A stretch of 64,000 nt of DNA from contig CP066225.1 in assembly GCA_016350165.1 (NCBI GenBank), positions 2,294,001 through 2,358,000 on the forward strand. The letters run 5' to 3'. How positions within the stretch are numbered: position 1 is the first letter of the stretch; each line of letters opens with the position of its first letter. Position numbers and translations under genes: made by a program. The notes beneath the pieces were generated by a model that was given only the letters and a program-made list of their open reading frames with translations, was not told the origin of the DNA and did not search any database. The stretch comes from Planctomycetota bacterium. GTDB lineage: Bacteria; Planctomycetota; Phycisphaerae; Phycisphaerales; Phycisphaeraceae. Below, in pieces: positions 15,482 through 24,137 of the stretch.

Positions 15482-17548
15482 TTAGTATGTAAACTTCCGG
15501 TCAAACTCATCAATCAACGTGCTAAGCTTCATACCATTAGATGCCTTAAGCAAAATGGTCTGCCCCGGCATGATCCCTTTTGCCACCGCAAGCGCCGTCG
15601 GATTCTTCGGCCAATCCGGATACAAATGCACACGATGACCAATCCCCTTCACACTCTTTAACTCTTGCGCCGCCTGGCACATCCGCGGCCCAGCAAACAC
15701 CGCAACCGTCAATAGCCCTCTCTCTAGAAACTCTCTAACACGATCAGCAGCAGCCTGATGCTCCGACTTTTCATGCTCGCCCAACTCCAACATGTCACCC
15801 AAAACAATCGTGCAAGGCTCCCGAGTCGCAGTCCCTACGAAACCCGATCCCATAAATTTCTGACCACCACCTTCACTCGGTGAAATCGCGCCTATCACCT
15901 GATTAGACCCACCCTGCGAAGAGGCAGCCAAACTTTCGATCACATCGAAAGCGGCTGAGAGCGAATCAGGATTCGCGTTGTACGCGTCGTGGATCACAGT
16001 GGTATTCGTGTCCTCATAGACAATTGGCTGGAGGCGCCCAGGTGCGGGGGAGATAGCCATGAATCCCAAATTCAGTTGAATATCATCGATTCCCATCCAC
16101 TTCGCGATACCTATCGCGGCCAGCAAATTGATCGCATTGTGATACCCAATCAGTGGCACATTCACCGGCCCAAGCTTCTTCTGGCCTGGCAGCATCACAT
16201 CAAAGGAGATGCCATCCGGGAACTGCATGAAGTTTTGCAGCATCAATGATGCATCATTGTCTTTGCCATAAGTAATGCGGTGATGGTTAGTTGGCGGTTT
16301 TGCATATGGCGCGATCAACTTCGCTGCCTGCTGCTCAATCACAATAACTCCACCCGGCTTCAGGTGCGCGAGCAAAGCCGCTTCTTCTTTGGCGACCCCT
16401 TCTAGGTCGCCGAAGAATTCAAGATGTTCGCGGCCGATGGAGGTGATTACTGCGGCATCTGGTTCAATAATTCGGCCAAGCGCGTCGACTTCACCGGGGT
16501 GATTTGTGCCTACTTCAACGACCGTAAAATCATCCTCAGCCTTGGCTGCGAGCAGGGTCAAGGGGACACCAATGTGGTTGTTAAATGACTTAGGTGATTG
16601 TGTACCAACGACTTGGTGTAATCTCCAGAGGTCAGGCCGTTCTTCGTTTGGGACGGGTAATTTATGTTTAGGCGGGGTGAGTTCGCCCGTGTTAGCGGGT
16701 GAGCGATCGAGGGAGACCATGCGGCCGTGAATGAGTGAGTGGATGAGGTGTCGGGTTGAGGTTTTGCCGTTGGAGCCTGCGACGGCGATGACCTTGTTGT
16801 TGCAGTCACCGAGAACGTCTCGCCATGCGCGGGCGAGAGTTTGCAAAGCCGTTAAGGTATTGTCAACTAAGAGGATGGCAACCTCATAAAACGATGAACC
16901 CTGTTCATTATTTCTGTCTTCTGAACTTTGTTCACTGCTGTTGGTATGTGAATTTGGAGATGAAGTGTTGAGAGAAGCAGTGGAGTCGCTAGATGCTAAA
17001 TGCTGGGCTTCTGGCGCGAATTGCTGTGGATCGGGGAATGGGATGGCATCAGTGGAGATGAGTGATTCAGGGTTGCAATCGGAGGTAGAATCGGATGATT
17101 CAGCGGCGGGATTTTTGCTGGTGACAGGGAATGCATAGGTAGCAGGGATGTCGAAATCATCGCTGCTGGATGAAGAGGCATCTAGTTCGATTCCCTCTAA
17201 GTCTTTTATTGAATCGGGGTTATCAATGATAAGAAGTGAGGCGCCGGCATCAAGTGCTTTTTGAAGGAAGGCGTGGCCGTCATGGTTTTCGCCTTTGAGA
17301 GCGAGGTAGGCCTGGCCGGGCTGAAGTGTGCGCGTATCAATGGAGAGGCCCCGGATGATGGTGGATGGGGGCGTATTTGGGCATGTCTGGCTGGAGGGGC
17401 GGCGCAACCAAGAGCCTTGGGTAATCATGGCCAAATTGGGGAGCGACCAGAAAACTTCGCCTGCGCGCTGTGGGGTCATTGATCCATCTTCCTCGCTGTA
17501 ATACGTTGGTAAATCGACACTTAATGTTATCCGCCCTGGTGCGTTCAT
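15482..17548 (-). CDS. murF: UDP-MurNAc-tripeptide--D-Ala-D-Ala ligase (MurF) with long insertions
   Basis: Adds D-alanyl-D-alanine to the UDP-MurNAc-tripeptide in the cytoplasm, the last soluble step of the peptidoglycan precursor. Seen: N-terminal Mur domain (about 60-115), ATP loop AGSNGKTS (257-264), VVEVGTNHPGEV, the SIGREHLEFFGD segment, and the C-terminal ligase domain with HDAYNANPDS. At 688 residues it is far longer than the usual 450. A low-complexity Ser/Asp/Asn/Glu-rich block (about 116-221) interrupts the N-terminal domain; a smaller Gly/Ser-rich insertion lies near 560-595. All catalytic motifs are intact. It stands alone, not in a dcw cluster. A palindrome 29 bases upstream may control it. 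Confidence 0.92.
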   Translation of the reverse strand: MNAPGRITLSVDLPTYYSEEDGSMTPQRAGEVFWSLPNLAMITQGSWLRRPSSQTCPNTPPSTIIRGLSIDTRTLQPGQAYLALKGENHDGHAFLQKALDAGASLLIIDNPDSIKDLEGIELDASSSSSDDFDIPATYAFPVTSKNPAAESSDSTSDCNPESLISTDAIPFPDPQQFAPEAQHLASSDSTASLNTSSPNSHTNSSEQSSEDRNNEQGSSFYEVAILLVDNTLTALQTLARAWRDVLGDCNNKVIAVAGSNGKTSTRHLIHSLIHGRMVSLDRSPANTGELTPPKHKLPVPNEERPDLWRLHQVVGTQSPKSFNNHIGVPLTLLAAKAEDDFTVVEVGTNHPGEVDALGRIIEPDAAVITSIGREHLEFFGDLEGVAKEEAALLAHLKPGGVIVIEQQAAKLIAPYAKPPTNHHRITYGKDNDASLMLQNFMQFPDGISFDVMLPGQKKLGPVNVPLIGYHNAINLLAAIGIAKWMGIDDIQLNLGFMAISPAPGRLQPIVYEDTNTTVIHDAYNANPDSLSAAFDVIESLAASSQGGSNQVIGAISPSEGGGQKFMGSGFVGTATREPCTIVLGDMLELGEHEKSEHQAAADRVREFLERGLLTVAVFAGPRMCQAAQELKSVKGIGHRVHLYPDWPKNPTALAVAKGIMPGQTILLKASNGMKLSTLIDEFDRKFTY

Positions 17549-17576
17549 GGTGGCTTTGAATGAGGTTTTGAGGATG

Positions 17577-17599
17577 AAATATGAACAGTGTTCATATTT
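17577..17599. promoter_or_regulatory. 23-base perfect palindrome upstream of murF
   Basis: Two 11-base arms around a central G, with core ATGAACAGTGTTCAT. It lies 29 bases before the murF start, a normal operator position. The core GAACANTGTTC recurs upstream of murE (27144-27154). Confidence 0.6.
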
Positions 17600-18300
17600 T
17601 AATCGGAATGCGATAGTAAGGTGAGGGATGAGGCGAGTGGGAGGAGGCGGGCGTTCTTAAGCCCGGTGTGTGTAGAATAACTTGTTTATTATCGGCTCAT
17701 AAGGGGGGTTCACTAGAAAGGAAATCGGGCTGCTGGAGCGCTACTTAGAGATAATTTTGAGGCCCGCTTTTGTGCGCGCTGGCGCACGTTTTTTGAGAAT
17801 GATGAACTTATTTAGAACGTGATTGAGATTCTTTTCGTGCGCGCGTTTTGCACGGGTTTCTGCAAGCGCGTCTGTAAGTGTTTGGGTTGTAACGGGTTTT
17901 GAATTTCGTTTTGTGCGCGCGGTTTGATGAGGTTTTGACGAGGTGAATTCAAAACGATTCAGTTTTGGGCAGTTTTGAAGAGAAACGATGAAGGTTTGGT
18001 GCGTTTTGGTCAGAAACGGGCCCAAAATGGCAACGTTGAAAACTGGTGGATACTGAGAATTGAGCAAAACGTGCGCGCCAGTGAGCCAGTAACTGGGGAT
18101 CGCAAGATTAGCGAGCCGAGCGAATCGATTGATGGTGATCAAGTTTTTAACGAGAGGCCGAGTCGGCGAGGTGGTCAAACAAAATGACGCGTGGAAAAGA
18201 AAGGATGGGGGGGAGAGATGGGGTGAGATTTTGATGCCATGTTTAGAGAGGTTGGGTTATCATCAAGTTAGCTGAGGGGTGGCGTATTGAGGGCAATACA
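17600..18300. other. Repeat-rich non-coding stretch between murF and four membrane-protein genes
   Basis: About 700 bases with no credible gene. Two opposed reading frames (17741-18178 minus, 17975-18187 plus) overlap each other, lack ribosome binding sites and resemble nothing. The stretch holds four copies of GTGCGCGC, many GTTTTG/GTTTTGA motifs, a GTGCGC/GCGCAC hairpin (17772-17787) followed by T6 on the plus strand, and a GGGC/GCCC hairpin near 17650. No DnaA box (TTATCCACA type) was found. Confidence 0.5.
17772..18078. repeat. Four dispersed copies of the octamer GTGCGCGC
   Basis: Copies at 17772-17779, 17837-17844, 17913-17920 and 18071-18078. The first three follow CTTTT, CTTTTC or GTTTT; the fourth follows CAAAAC. 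Such a GC-rich palindromic octamer four times in 310 bases is not expected by chance here. Binding sites or decayed iterons are possible. Confidence 0.6.
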
Positions 18301-18957
18301 ATGATGAATAAGGAAGTGAAGGTACAGCCTCGGCAATGGGAGCATTCGCAGGGGAAATATGTCGAAACGAAGGACGGGTTCAAGCTTGTCTTTCGTGGGG
18401 TTGATCCAATGGGAAAGACGACGGTGGTGTTGGGAGTTGGGGGATTGCTGCTGGGGCTTAGTATTGGGTTGGAAGTTTATGTTGTGACGTATGAGACGCC
18501 GTTTGTAATAGGTATGCTTGGTGTAATCGCGGGATTGCTTGGGTTCAATTTGTTATGGATGTCGCTGTTTATAAAATTTGCGAGTGATGTCGTGAAAGTG
18601 AGAGGGCAGCGCATTTCGTTCAAGAATTATACGAAGAATCCATTTTGGCCACGACGCCGAGGTTGCCAGGCTGGTGATGTTGAGTTTGCGATTAACTTAA
18701 ATAGTAGAAGAAATGAGTATTACCTCACGCTACACAAAGGGAATGGGTGGTATACGAAGAAATCAAAATGCGAAATTGTGGCGGTGACATCAGATGGTGA
18801 TCAGGTTTGTTTTAGCGAATGGGAGATTGAGGATCTTCGATGGATCATTGACATGTTATGTTGGAAGTTCCCGGATATACGCAGTTATGAATGTGTTGAT
18901 GGTAAGCTGATTGAGGATGAATTTGAAGGGGCGGTAATGAATGAGGGCAAATCGTGA
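18301..18957 (+). CDS. Membrane protein of a local four-member family (1)
   Basis: A 218-residue protein of unknown function. A polar N-terminal part (about 1-40) is followed by two close hydrophobic segments (about 41-63 and 68-95), and then a cytoplasmic-type beta-rich domain. The C-terminal pattern includes TSDGDQVCFSEWEIEDLRWI, then WKFPDIRSYECVDGK. The next two genes encode proteins with the same layout and the same closing motif (RW-V/I, WKxP, YE-C/Y-x-DG). The beta-rich part may be a PH-like domain; this is inferred from the layout, not recognised. It is first in a tight plus-strand array whose genes overlap. GAGGG precedes the start. Confidence 0.7.
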   Translation: MMNKEVKVQPRQWEHSQGKYVETKDGFKLVFRGVDPMGKTTVVLGVGGLLLGLSIGLEVYVVTYETPFVIGMLGVIAGLLGFNLLWMSLFIKFASDVVKVRGQRISFKNYTKNPFWPRRRGCQAGDVEFAINLNSRRNEYYLTLHKGNGWYTKKSKCEIVAVTSDGDQVCFSEWEIEDLRWIIDMLCWKFPDIRSYECVDGKLIEDEFEGAVMNEGKS

Positions 18958-19613
18958 TGAGTGAGGTTCGTGAAATACCGCGGCAGTGGGAGCATTCCGA
19001 GGGTCAGTATATTGAGAAGGAGAATGGGTTTCTTCTTCGCTTTGTAAATCTTGATCCTAAGGGTGTGACGACGATTGTATTGATGGTTGGTGGATTGATG
19101 TTGAGCTTTGGAGTTTGGTGGGAGGTATATATAGATAGCTATAAGTTTTCAGTATGGGGAACAATGTTTGCAATATGCACTGGGGTATTTGGTTTTACTT
19201 TGATTTTCCTGATGTTGCCTTTAAAAATTGCTAAGAACAAAGTACTTGTTGATGATCAAACGATCAGAATCCAGAAGTGGATGCCTTTCAGATACTTCCC
19301 ACGAAGAATGGAGTTTGGTGTTGATGATGTTGAGTTTGTAATCAATATCAATACTAAAAGGATTGAGAAGTTTGTCATGTTACATCGGACGGATGGATGG
19401 GTTCACAAGATGGCCTACAGCGAACTTGTGGCACTGACATCGGATGGTAATCGTATTTGTTTCGAGCAGTGGCCGATGGAGGAGCTGAGGTGGGTGACTG
19501 AAATGATCAATTGGAAACACCCGTACATCAATGTCTATGAATATGTTGATGGACATTTGGCTGAACGTGAGGATGAAGGGGTGGTTGTTAGTGAGGTAAT
19601 GAGTGATGAGTGA
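18957..19613 (+). CDS. Membrane protein of a local four-member family (2)
   Basis: A 218-residue paralogue of the preceding product; the N termini even share PRQWEHS and GQY/GKY. It has the same two hydrophobic segments, the beta-rich part with DDVEFVININTKR, and the closing motif EELRWVTEMINWKHPYINVY. The ATG at 18957 shares its A with the upstream TGA (TGATG), so translation is probably coupled. A GTG one codon earlier is possible. Function unknown. Confidence 0.7.
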   Translation: MSEVREIPRQWEHSEGQYIEKENGFLLRFVNLDPKGVTTIVLMVGGLMLSFGVWWEVYIDSYKFSVWGTMFAICTGVFGFTLIFLMLPLKIAKNKVLVDDQTIRIQKWMPFRYFPRRMEFGVDDVEFVININTKRIEKFVMLHRTDGWVHKMAYSELVALTSDGNRICFEQWPMEELRWVTEMINWKHPYINVYEYVDGHLAEREDEGVVVSEVMSDE

Positions 19614-20232
19614 AGTAAATGAGATGCCGCCCAAGAGTGATTGGGTTCGGTGTAAGTACGTTGAAGCGAAGGATGGTTTCAGGATTATCAATTCACTACA
19701 AGATCCGAAAGGGATTGGGTGGTATTTTGTGGTGCTTGGCTTTTTGGTTGTGGTAACTGGGATGCTTCTTGTTTTTGATGTTTTTGGAGCAACGAGTGAT
19801 GGATTGGGGCTAACATTTTCTTTTGGTGGTTTTGTAATTCTTGTTAGCGCGGCGATTTTGAAGAATACGATACCTTTGGTGACTGTTAAGCATAATGAGA
19901 TCAGGTTTGGTGATGGGAAGGCTAGAAGTAGGAAATACCGGATTGATGAGTTTGAGCTGATTATCAATCAATATTCTAAGAAGAAGGGATTTGCGATTTT
20001 TTTTAATAAGGGTTGGAAGTTATTGATTGTTAAATCAATCAGTGAGCTGGTGGTATCGTCGAATGAGGGCGAGAAGATTTATTTGCGATCAAGGACACGT
20101 AAGGAAGTGAAATGGATCGCAGATGTGATTCAATGGAAATATCCGCAAGTACGTGTTTATGAGTGTATTGATGGGAAGATGGTGAAGGAAGATGAAGCTT
20201 CTCTTGAGGTTGTAGGTGAGGATACAAACTAA
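19606..20232 (+). CDS. Membrane protein of a local four-member family (3)
   Basis: A 208-residue paralogue, more diverged than the first two. It keeps the polar N terminus, two hydrophobic segments (about 40-62, 70-90), FELIINQYSKKKG in the beta-rich part and the closing motif KWIADVIQWKYPQVRVYECIDGK. The start overlaps the upstream gene by 8 bases. No terminator is seen before the next gene, 187 bases on, so the fourth member may be on the same transcript. Function unknown. Confidence 0.7.
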   Translation: MSEVNEMPPKSDWVRCKYVEAKDGFRIINSLQDPKGIGWYFVVLGFLVVVTGMLLVFDVFGATSDGLGLTFSFGGFVILVSAAILKNTIPLVTVKHNEIRFGDGKARSRKYRIDEFELIINQYSKKKGFAIFFNKGWKLLIVKSISELVVSSNEGEKIYLRSRTRKEVKWIADVIQWKYPQVRVYECIDGKMVKEDEASLEVVGEDTN

Positions 20233-20418
20233 CGGTTAGTTAGATGTTTTGAGATGGCATTATCCGGGGCTGATGATTGGTGAATGATCAGTTGATACGT
20301 AGAAATTAGTGCATACTTATTGTAAAGATGGATTTTTGAAACTCGAAAAGTGTGACGTAAGTCATTTAGCCACGTCAGTTTTGTGGCGCTAAAAAAAAGA
20401 AGAGCGAGGGCAGTGTTG

Positions 20419-21552
20419 ATGGAAGAACTATTAGAAGAGCGGATTATGCCTGCGAAACCTGAAGGGGTAGATGCGGATTTTGTGGTTGATGAAGATGGGC
20501 TGACGGTGAAGTTTTCGATCCATGACCCGAGGAATGTGATGGGGAAGTGGGCGCTGGTTGGTGTGGGTTTGATTTTGCTGGCGATGGTATGGCCTGTGGT
20601 GAATGGTTTGAATTTTGATACGCTGCCTTGGTATGGATGGGCGGTAAGTTGTGTGCTTTTTTTTCCTGGGTTTTTATTGTTACTTCAGTTTGTGATGATT
20701 AAGGCTGCGCGTGGGTTTGTGAGGGTGGATGATGAGATGCTGTATGTGGGGTCGAATGGTGTGAAGGATGCGAAGAAGTATCGGCTGGATGAGATTGTGG
20801 GAGTGAGGCAGCGATTATTAGATAAGGAGAGGACGGATACAAATTTGTCGCGGCCTTGGGGAGAGATGAAAAAGAAGCAGCAGAAGACGGTATTTGAGGT
20901 GGTATTGCTGAATGAAGTGCATCAGTATTTACATCCTTGGGGGAAGGATGATATTGCTTGGTTGGTTTGGATGGTGAAGTGGTATCGGCCTGAGATTGGG
21001 TTGGCGGAATGGGATGATCGTGAGGGAGTGAGTGAGAGTGAAGAAGAACCTCGCGTATTGAAGGAGGGGAGTAAGTGGAAGATTGGTAAGGATTCGGATT
21101 GGAAGGGAATCAAGGTAAGCGTGCTTGTGGCTGTGGCGGTGATTGGATGGTTGATGGGGTCAACATCTCTTGATGGATACCGTGCTCAATCGTGGGTACA
21201 GACGGATGGTGTTGCGACGTATTGGCACTATGAGAAGGATGGGGATATGGATAAGCTGAAGGTTTACTACAGCTATGAAGTTGATGGGGTTGAGTATTAT
21301 GGGGAGAAAATGCGTGCGGGGAGAGGGGCGACAAGCGAGGAGGAACAAGCGTTTTTGGAGGGGATTGGTGAGAATAATGAAGTGAAGGTGTTTTACAATC
21401 CTGAGAATGTGGAGCAGAGCGCACTACTGCGAGCGGAGATGTCGGAAGTGATTATTACTGGGGGTATATGTTTGGGTGTGGTAATGTTGGGGATTGCGGT
21501 GATTGCGTTGCTGAGCTTGATGAAGATGAGGAAGAAGCGTTTAGCTGTCTGA
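20419..21552 (+). CDS. Membrane protein: family domain fused to DUF3592
   Basis: A 377-residue protein. The first half has the same plan as the three preceding products: two hydrophobic segments, a beta-rich part with the sequence KYRLDEIVGVRQR, and the closing motif DDIAWLVWMVKWYRPEI. The second half is a DUF3592-type domain: a hydrophobic segment, then YRAQSWVQTDGVATYWHYEKD, VYYSYEVDGVEYYGEKM and VKVFYNPENVEQSALL, ending in a last hydrophobic helix and a basic tail. I chose the ATG at 20419; GAGGG lies before it. The frame is open upstream as a lysine/arginine-rich stretch with a GTG start. It overlaps the convergent zinc-ribbon gene by 12 bases. Confidence 0.75.
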   Translation: MEELLEERIMPAKPEGVDADFVVDEDGLTVKFSIHDPRNVMGKWALVGVGLILLAMVWPVVNGLNFDTLPWYGWAVSCVLFFPGFLLLLQFVMIKAARGFVRVDDEMLYVGSNGVKDAKKYRLDEIVGVRQRLLDKERTDTNLSRPWGEMKKKQQKTVFEVVLLNEVHQYLHPWGKDDIAWLVWMVKWYRPEIGLAEWDDREGVSESEEEPRVLKEGSKWKIGKDSDWKGIKVSVLVAVAVIGWLMGSTSLDGYRAQSWVQTDGVATYWHYEKDGDMDKLKVYYSYEVDGVEYYGEKMRAGRGATSEEEQAFLEGIGENNEVKVFYNPENVEQSALLRAEMSEVIITGGICLGVVMLGIAVIALLSLMKMRKKRLAV

Positions 21553-21966
21553 TTTATTCGATGTCGGGACGATGATGGTGGAGCCGCATTCGGGGCAGGA
21601 GTTTGTGTCTTCGGTTGCGCGGAGGTCGAAGCCGCAGGTGAGGCAGCATGGAAGTTTTTGGCCTTGGGAATGTTGCATGATTGTGTAACGGATGTTGGCG
21701 CGGAAGCGGAGAAGTGAGTACTGGTAGAAGAGGATGGCAATGACAGGAGCTATGCAGTAGAAGATGACATATTTTGTGTCGTTGCTGAGTGTAGGGAGTA
21801 CGAAGCTGATGGTGAAGAATGAGATGAGTGCAGCAAAGAAGATGCAGCCAAAGATATTGCGGATGTAGATACTACGAAGATTGACTGCAGAGAAGAGAGC
21901 TTTTTGTTGTTGATCGGAGAGGTGTTGTAGTTCGGGGAAAGACGTTATTCGCCAATAGAATTGCAT
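21541..21966 (-). CDS. Two-helix membrane protein with C-terminal zinc ribbon
   Basis: A 141-residue protein. Two hydrophobic segments (about 37-58 and 66-85) are followed by a zinc ribbon CLTCGFDLRATEDTNSCPECGS (about 108-129): two C-x2-C knuckles with the G-F/Y-D-L-R signature seen in very many planctomycete membrane proteins. The function of that ribbon is not known. It is convergent with the DUF3592 fusion gene and overlaps it by 12 bases at the 3' ends. Confidence 0.75.
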   Translation of the reverse strand: MQFYWRITSFPELQHLSDQQQKALFSAVNLRSIYIRNIFGCIFFAALISFFTISFVLPTLSNDTKYVIFYCIAPVIAILFYQYSLLRFRANIRYTIMQHSQGQKLPCCLTCGFDLRATEDTNSCPECGSTIIVPTSNKSDS

Positions 21967-22139
21967 GGGTTGGTTCCGGGAAGTGTCTGGTTTCTGAATG
22001 TGTATGTATTATACGAAGAAAATTAGATGCATGAATGAGGGTGGGGTGAATGCTTTTATCAGTTTTAAAGTGTTGGTGAATTGTTTTGTGATTTATAATG
22101 TTGTTTTGATTTTTTGAAATGATAGCCGGGAGTTATTTT

Positions 22140-23102
22140 ATGCCACGTCGAGTAAATTTGTTGGTTTTATGTTTGATGGGATTGATTATTGGAAGTGCTT
22201 GGGGTGAAGGCGTAAAGCTGAAAGAAATTGAGGTGGGTGAGCTTATTGAGTTGGTGAATAAGGGGCAGGCGAAATATAAACGGATGAATATTGAGTATAA
22301 GATTGTGTATGGGTTTTCGGATGATGTGGCTACTATGAAGGAAAGCTTCGTTGCTCAAGAGCCTGCTTATGAAGTGGATATGAATTTCAATTGCGATCGG
22401 AAGACAGGAAGATACTTTATAGAAGAAGATATGCTGACGAAAGATGGAAGGCATTTCATGTCAGCGATCTCAACGGATGGTTCGACGTACCGCAGGTTGG
22501 CGATGGATAAACCGAATGGGAAGCAGTGGTTTGGGGTCATAGGCCAAGCACCACATCGTTCATTTACAAGAGGTTTTGTTTCACAGTGGCGGCCAACGGA
22601 TTTAGTTTTGGGGCCGGTGAAGGCGACTAATCGCGCAAAATTGTTAAAGGACTCGGAACTGGTTGAGATTGAACGCGTGAAGTATGAGGGGAATGATGCG
22701 TACAAGGTATGGATGCGTGTGAAAGATGAAAAATCTATTATGTTTCAGGGGAAATCAGCTAAGACTGTTAGCTATGAGGATTATTGCACGTGGTATGTGC
22801 CTGCATATGGAATGATGGTTGTTCGAGAAGAGAAATATCATATTGATTCGAGAACACAAGAGCGTCATGAAAAAATACATTCGGTGATGGTGATTGATGA
22901 TATTGAGAAGAAGAGTTGGAAACTTTGGTGGCCGAACAAAGTGTATATGATGTTCAATTATGGTAAAAAAAAGAAAGTTTACCGTGTCGAAATGAAGAAT
23001 GTTAAGATAGGTGATAGCGTGCAAGTGAGAGGAGATTTAAAGTTTCCTATTGGCACGCATGTTACTGATGAAGTGATTATGAAAAAATTTAAAGTCAAGT
23101 AA
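22140..23102 (+). CDS. Exported protein of unknown function
   Basis: A 320-residue exported protein. The ATG at 22140 has GGGAG 8 bases before it and opens a clean signal peptide (MPRRVNLLVLCLMGLIIGSAWG). The mature protein starts with a helical segment (LKEIEVGELIELVNKGQAKY), then alternating strands rich in Lys, Asp and Tyr. This is the general layout of LolA/LolB-like lipoprotein-sorting folds found in many planctomycete proteins, but I cannot confirm membership. It stands alone with a strong terminator. Confidence 0.65.
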   Translation: MPRRVNLLVLCLMGLIIGSAWGEGVKLKEIEVGELIELVNKGQAKYKRMNIEYKIVYGFSDDVATMKESFVAQEPAYEVDMNFNCDRKTGRYFIEEDMLTKDGRHFMSAISTDGSTYRRLAMDKPNGKQWFGVIGQAPHRSFTRGFVSQWRPTDLVLGPVKATNRAKLLKDSELVEIERVKYEGNDAYKVWMRVKDEKSIMFQGKSAKTVSYEDYCTWYVPAYGMMVVREEKYHIDSRTQERHEKIHSVMVIDDIEKKSWKLWWPNKVYMMFNYGKKKKVYRVEMKNVKIGDSVQVRGDLKFPIGTHVTDEVIMKKFKVK

Positions 23103-23131
23103 TACAGCGGCTGATTAGATTATTATTAAAG

Positions 23132-23161
23132 AAAAAGCTACATCCTATGATGTAGCTTTTT
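23132..23161. terminator. Bidirectional terminator between convergent genes
   Basis: AAAAAGCTACATC / GATGTAGCTTTTT, a 13-bp perfect stem with a 4-base loop. It serves the exported-protein gene and the convergent PEP-CTERM gene. Confidence 0.92.
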
Positions 23162-23180
23162 CTTTGTATGCAATTAATTT

Positions 23181-24137
23181 TTAGCGACGACGGACCAGTG
23201 CGAGTGAACCGAGTGCGATAAGTGCTAACGAAGCTGGTTCTGGGACGAGTGTGATTGTTCCTGAATAAATAGCGCCACCGACTTCAACAGAATCGATATA
23301 GTAGCTGATTTCAAAATCTGAACCATCAGCGAGTGTGCCGGAAAGTATGCCGGTAGTTTGTTCGATATCGCCGAGTAGCACATCAATACCATCTATCTGG
23401 AAGTTAGACCCATGAATGACTGCTACACCTTGATGGTTTGTAACAAGCCCTGCTGATGCAGTAACACCGATGTTTCCGCCAGTGATGGTTAGATTTGAAT
23501 CATTAATTGCGAAGATGTTACCTTCAACTGTGCCACCTTCGAGATATACTGTGCTTTCGTGTTCAAGAATCATATCGCCATGGATCGTTCCGCCCGTGAT
23601 GGTTGTTTCTGAGTCACCTTGACCTTCAAAATCACCGCTAATATTGCCACCATGTATAAATGCGGTTGCTTCATCACGGGATTCGAAGTCCTCTTGAACA
23701 TCTGCATCGTACATGGTGAGTGTTGAACCATGAATTGCGTTGACGTCATCTTGGATGGTACCGCCGTTGATGATGATAGTGGAATCATCTTCTGCATAAA
23801 CGTCGTCTTCGATCGTTCCGCCATTAATTGTGACATGCCCGTTGTTCCATGCATTAACATCTTCAGCGATGGTGCCGCCGTTGACGATGAGAAATGAGTT
23901 TTCGTCAGCGAGCAGACTACTATCGATAGGGCTATCGTCGCCGATACTGGCAGGCGATTCGATGGTAAGTGTTGTCGGGTTGCCCAAACCATCATCTACG
24001 ACGACAATCGATTCAGATGTAGTTGAATTGAAAATGTGATTGCCACCGTCTTGAAAGACGATGGTTGCGTAGGTGGTGGATGACAGTAAAGCAGCCGCTG
24101 CGGTAATCGCAGCGACAGAAAGATTTGTGGTTCTCAT
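23181..24137 (-). CDS. PEP-CTERM protein with repeated GGTI beta-helix units
   Basis: A 318-residue exported protein. A signal peptide (to about residue 24) is followed by at least seven imperfect repeats of roughly 20 residues, built on the pattern N/H-G-G-T/N-I-x-x-D/E-V, for example INGGTIEDDVYAEDDSTI. This periodicity suits a right-handed parallel beta-helix, as in autotransporter passenger domains. The C terminus is a canonical PEP-CTERM tail (VPEPASLALIALGSLALV then RRR), unlike the PTP tails elsewhere in the window. GAGGAG precedes the ATG. Likely an exposed surface or matrix protein. Confidence 0.85.
   Translation of the reverse strand: MRTTNLSVAAITAAAALLSSTTYATIVFQDGGNHIFNSTTSESIVVVDDGLGNPTTLTIESPASIGDDSPIDSSLLADENSFLIVNGGTIAEDVNAWNNGHVTINGGTIEDDVYAEDDSTIIINGGTIQDDVNAIHGSTLTMYDADVQEDFESRDEATAFIHGGNISGDFEGQGDSETTITGGTIHGDMILEHESTVYLEGGTVEGNIFAINDSNLTITGGNIGVTASAGLVTNHQGVAVIHGSNFQIDGIDVLLGDIEQTTGILSGTLADGSDFEISYYIDSVEVGGAIYSGTITLVPEPASLALIALGSLALVRRR

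Noticed and set aside
17741-18187. Two opposed reading frames of 145 and 70 codons in the murF upstream stretch
   Set aside because: They overlap each other, have no ribosome binding site and encode Arg/Lys-rich or low-complexity sequence that follows the GTGCGCGC repeats.
17549-18300. Replication origin
   Set aside because: Strand composition flips nearby and repeats are present, but there are no DnaA boxes, no dnaA/dnaN/gyr genes and no AT-rich unwinding tract. The opposite flip occurs within about 15-25 kb.
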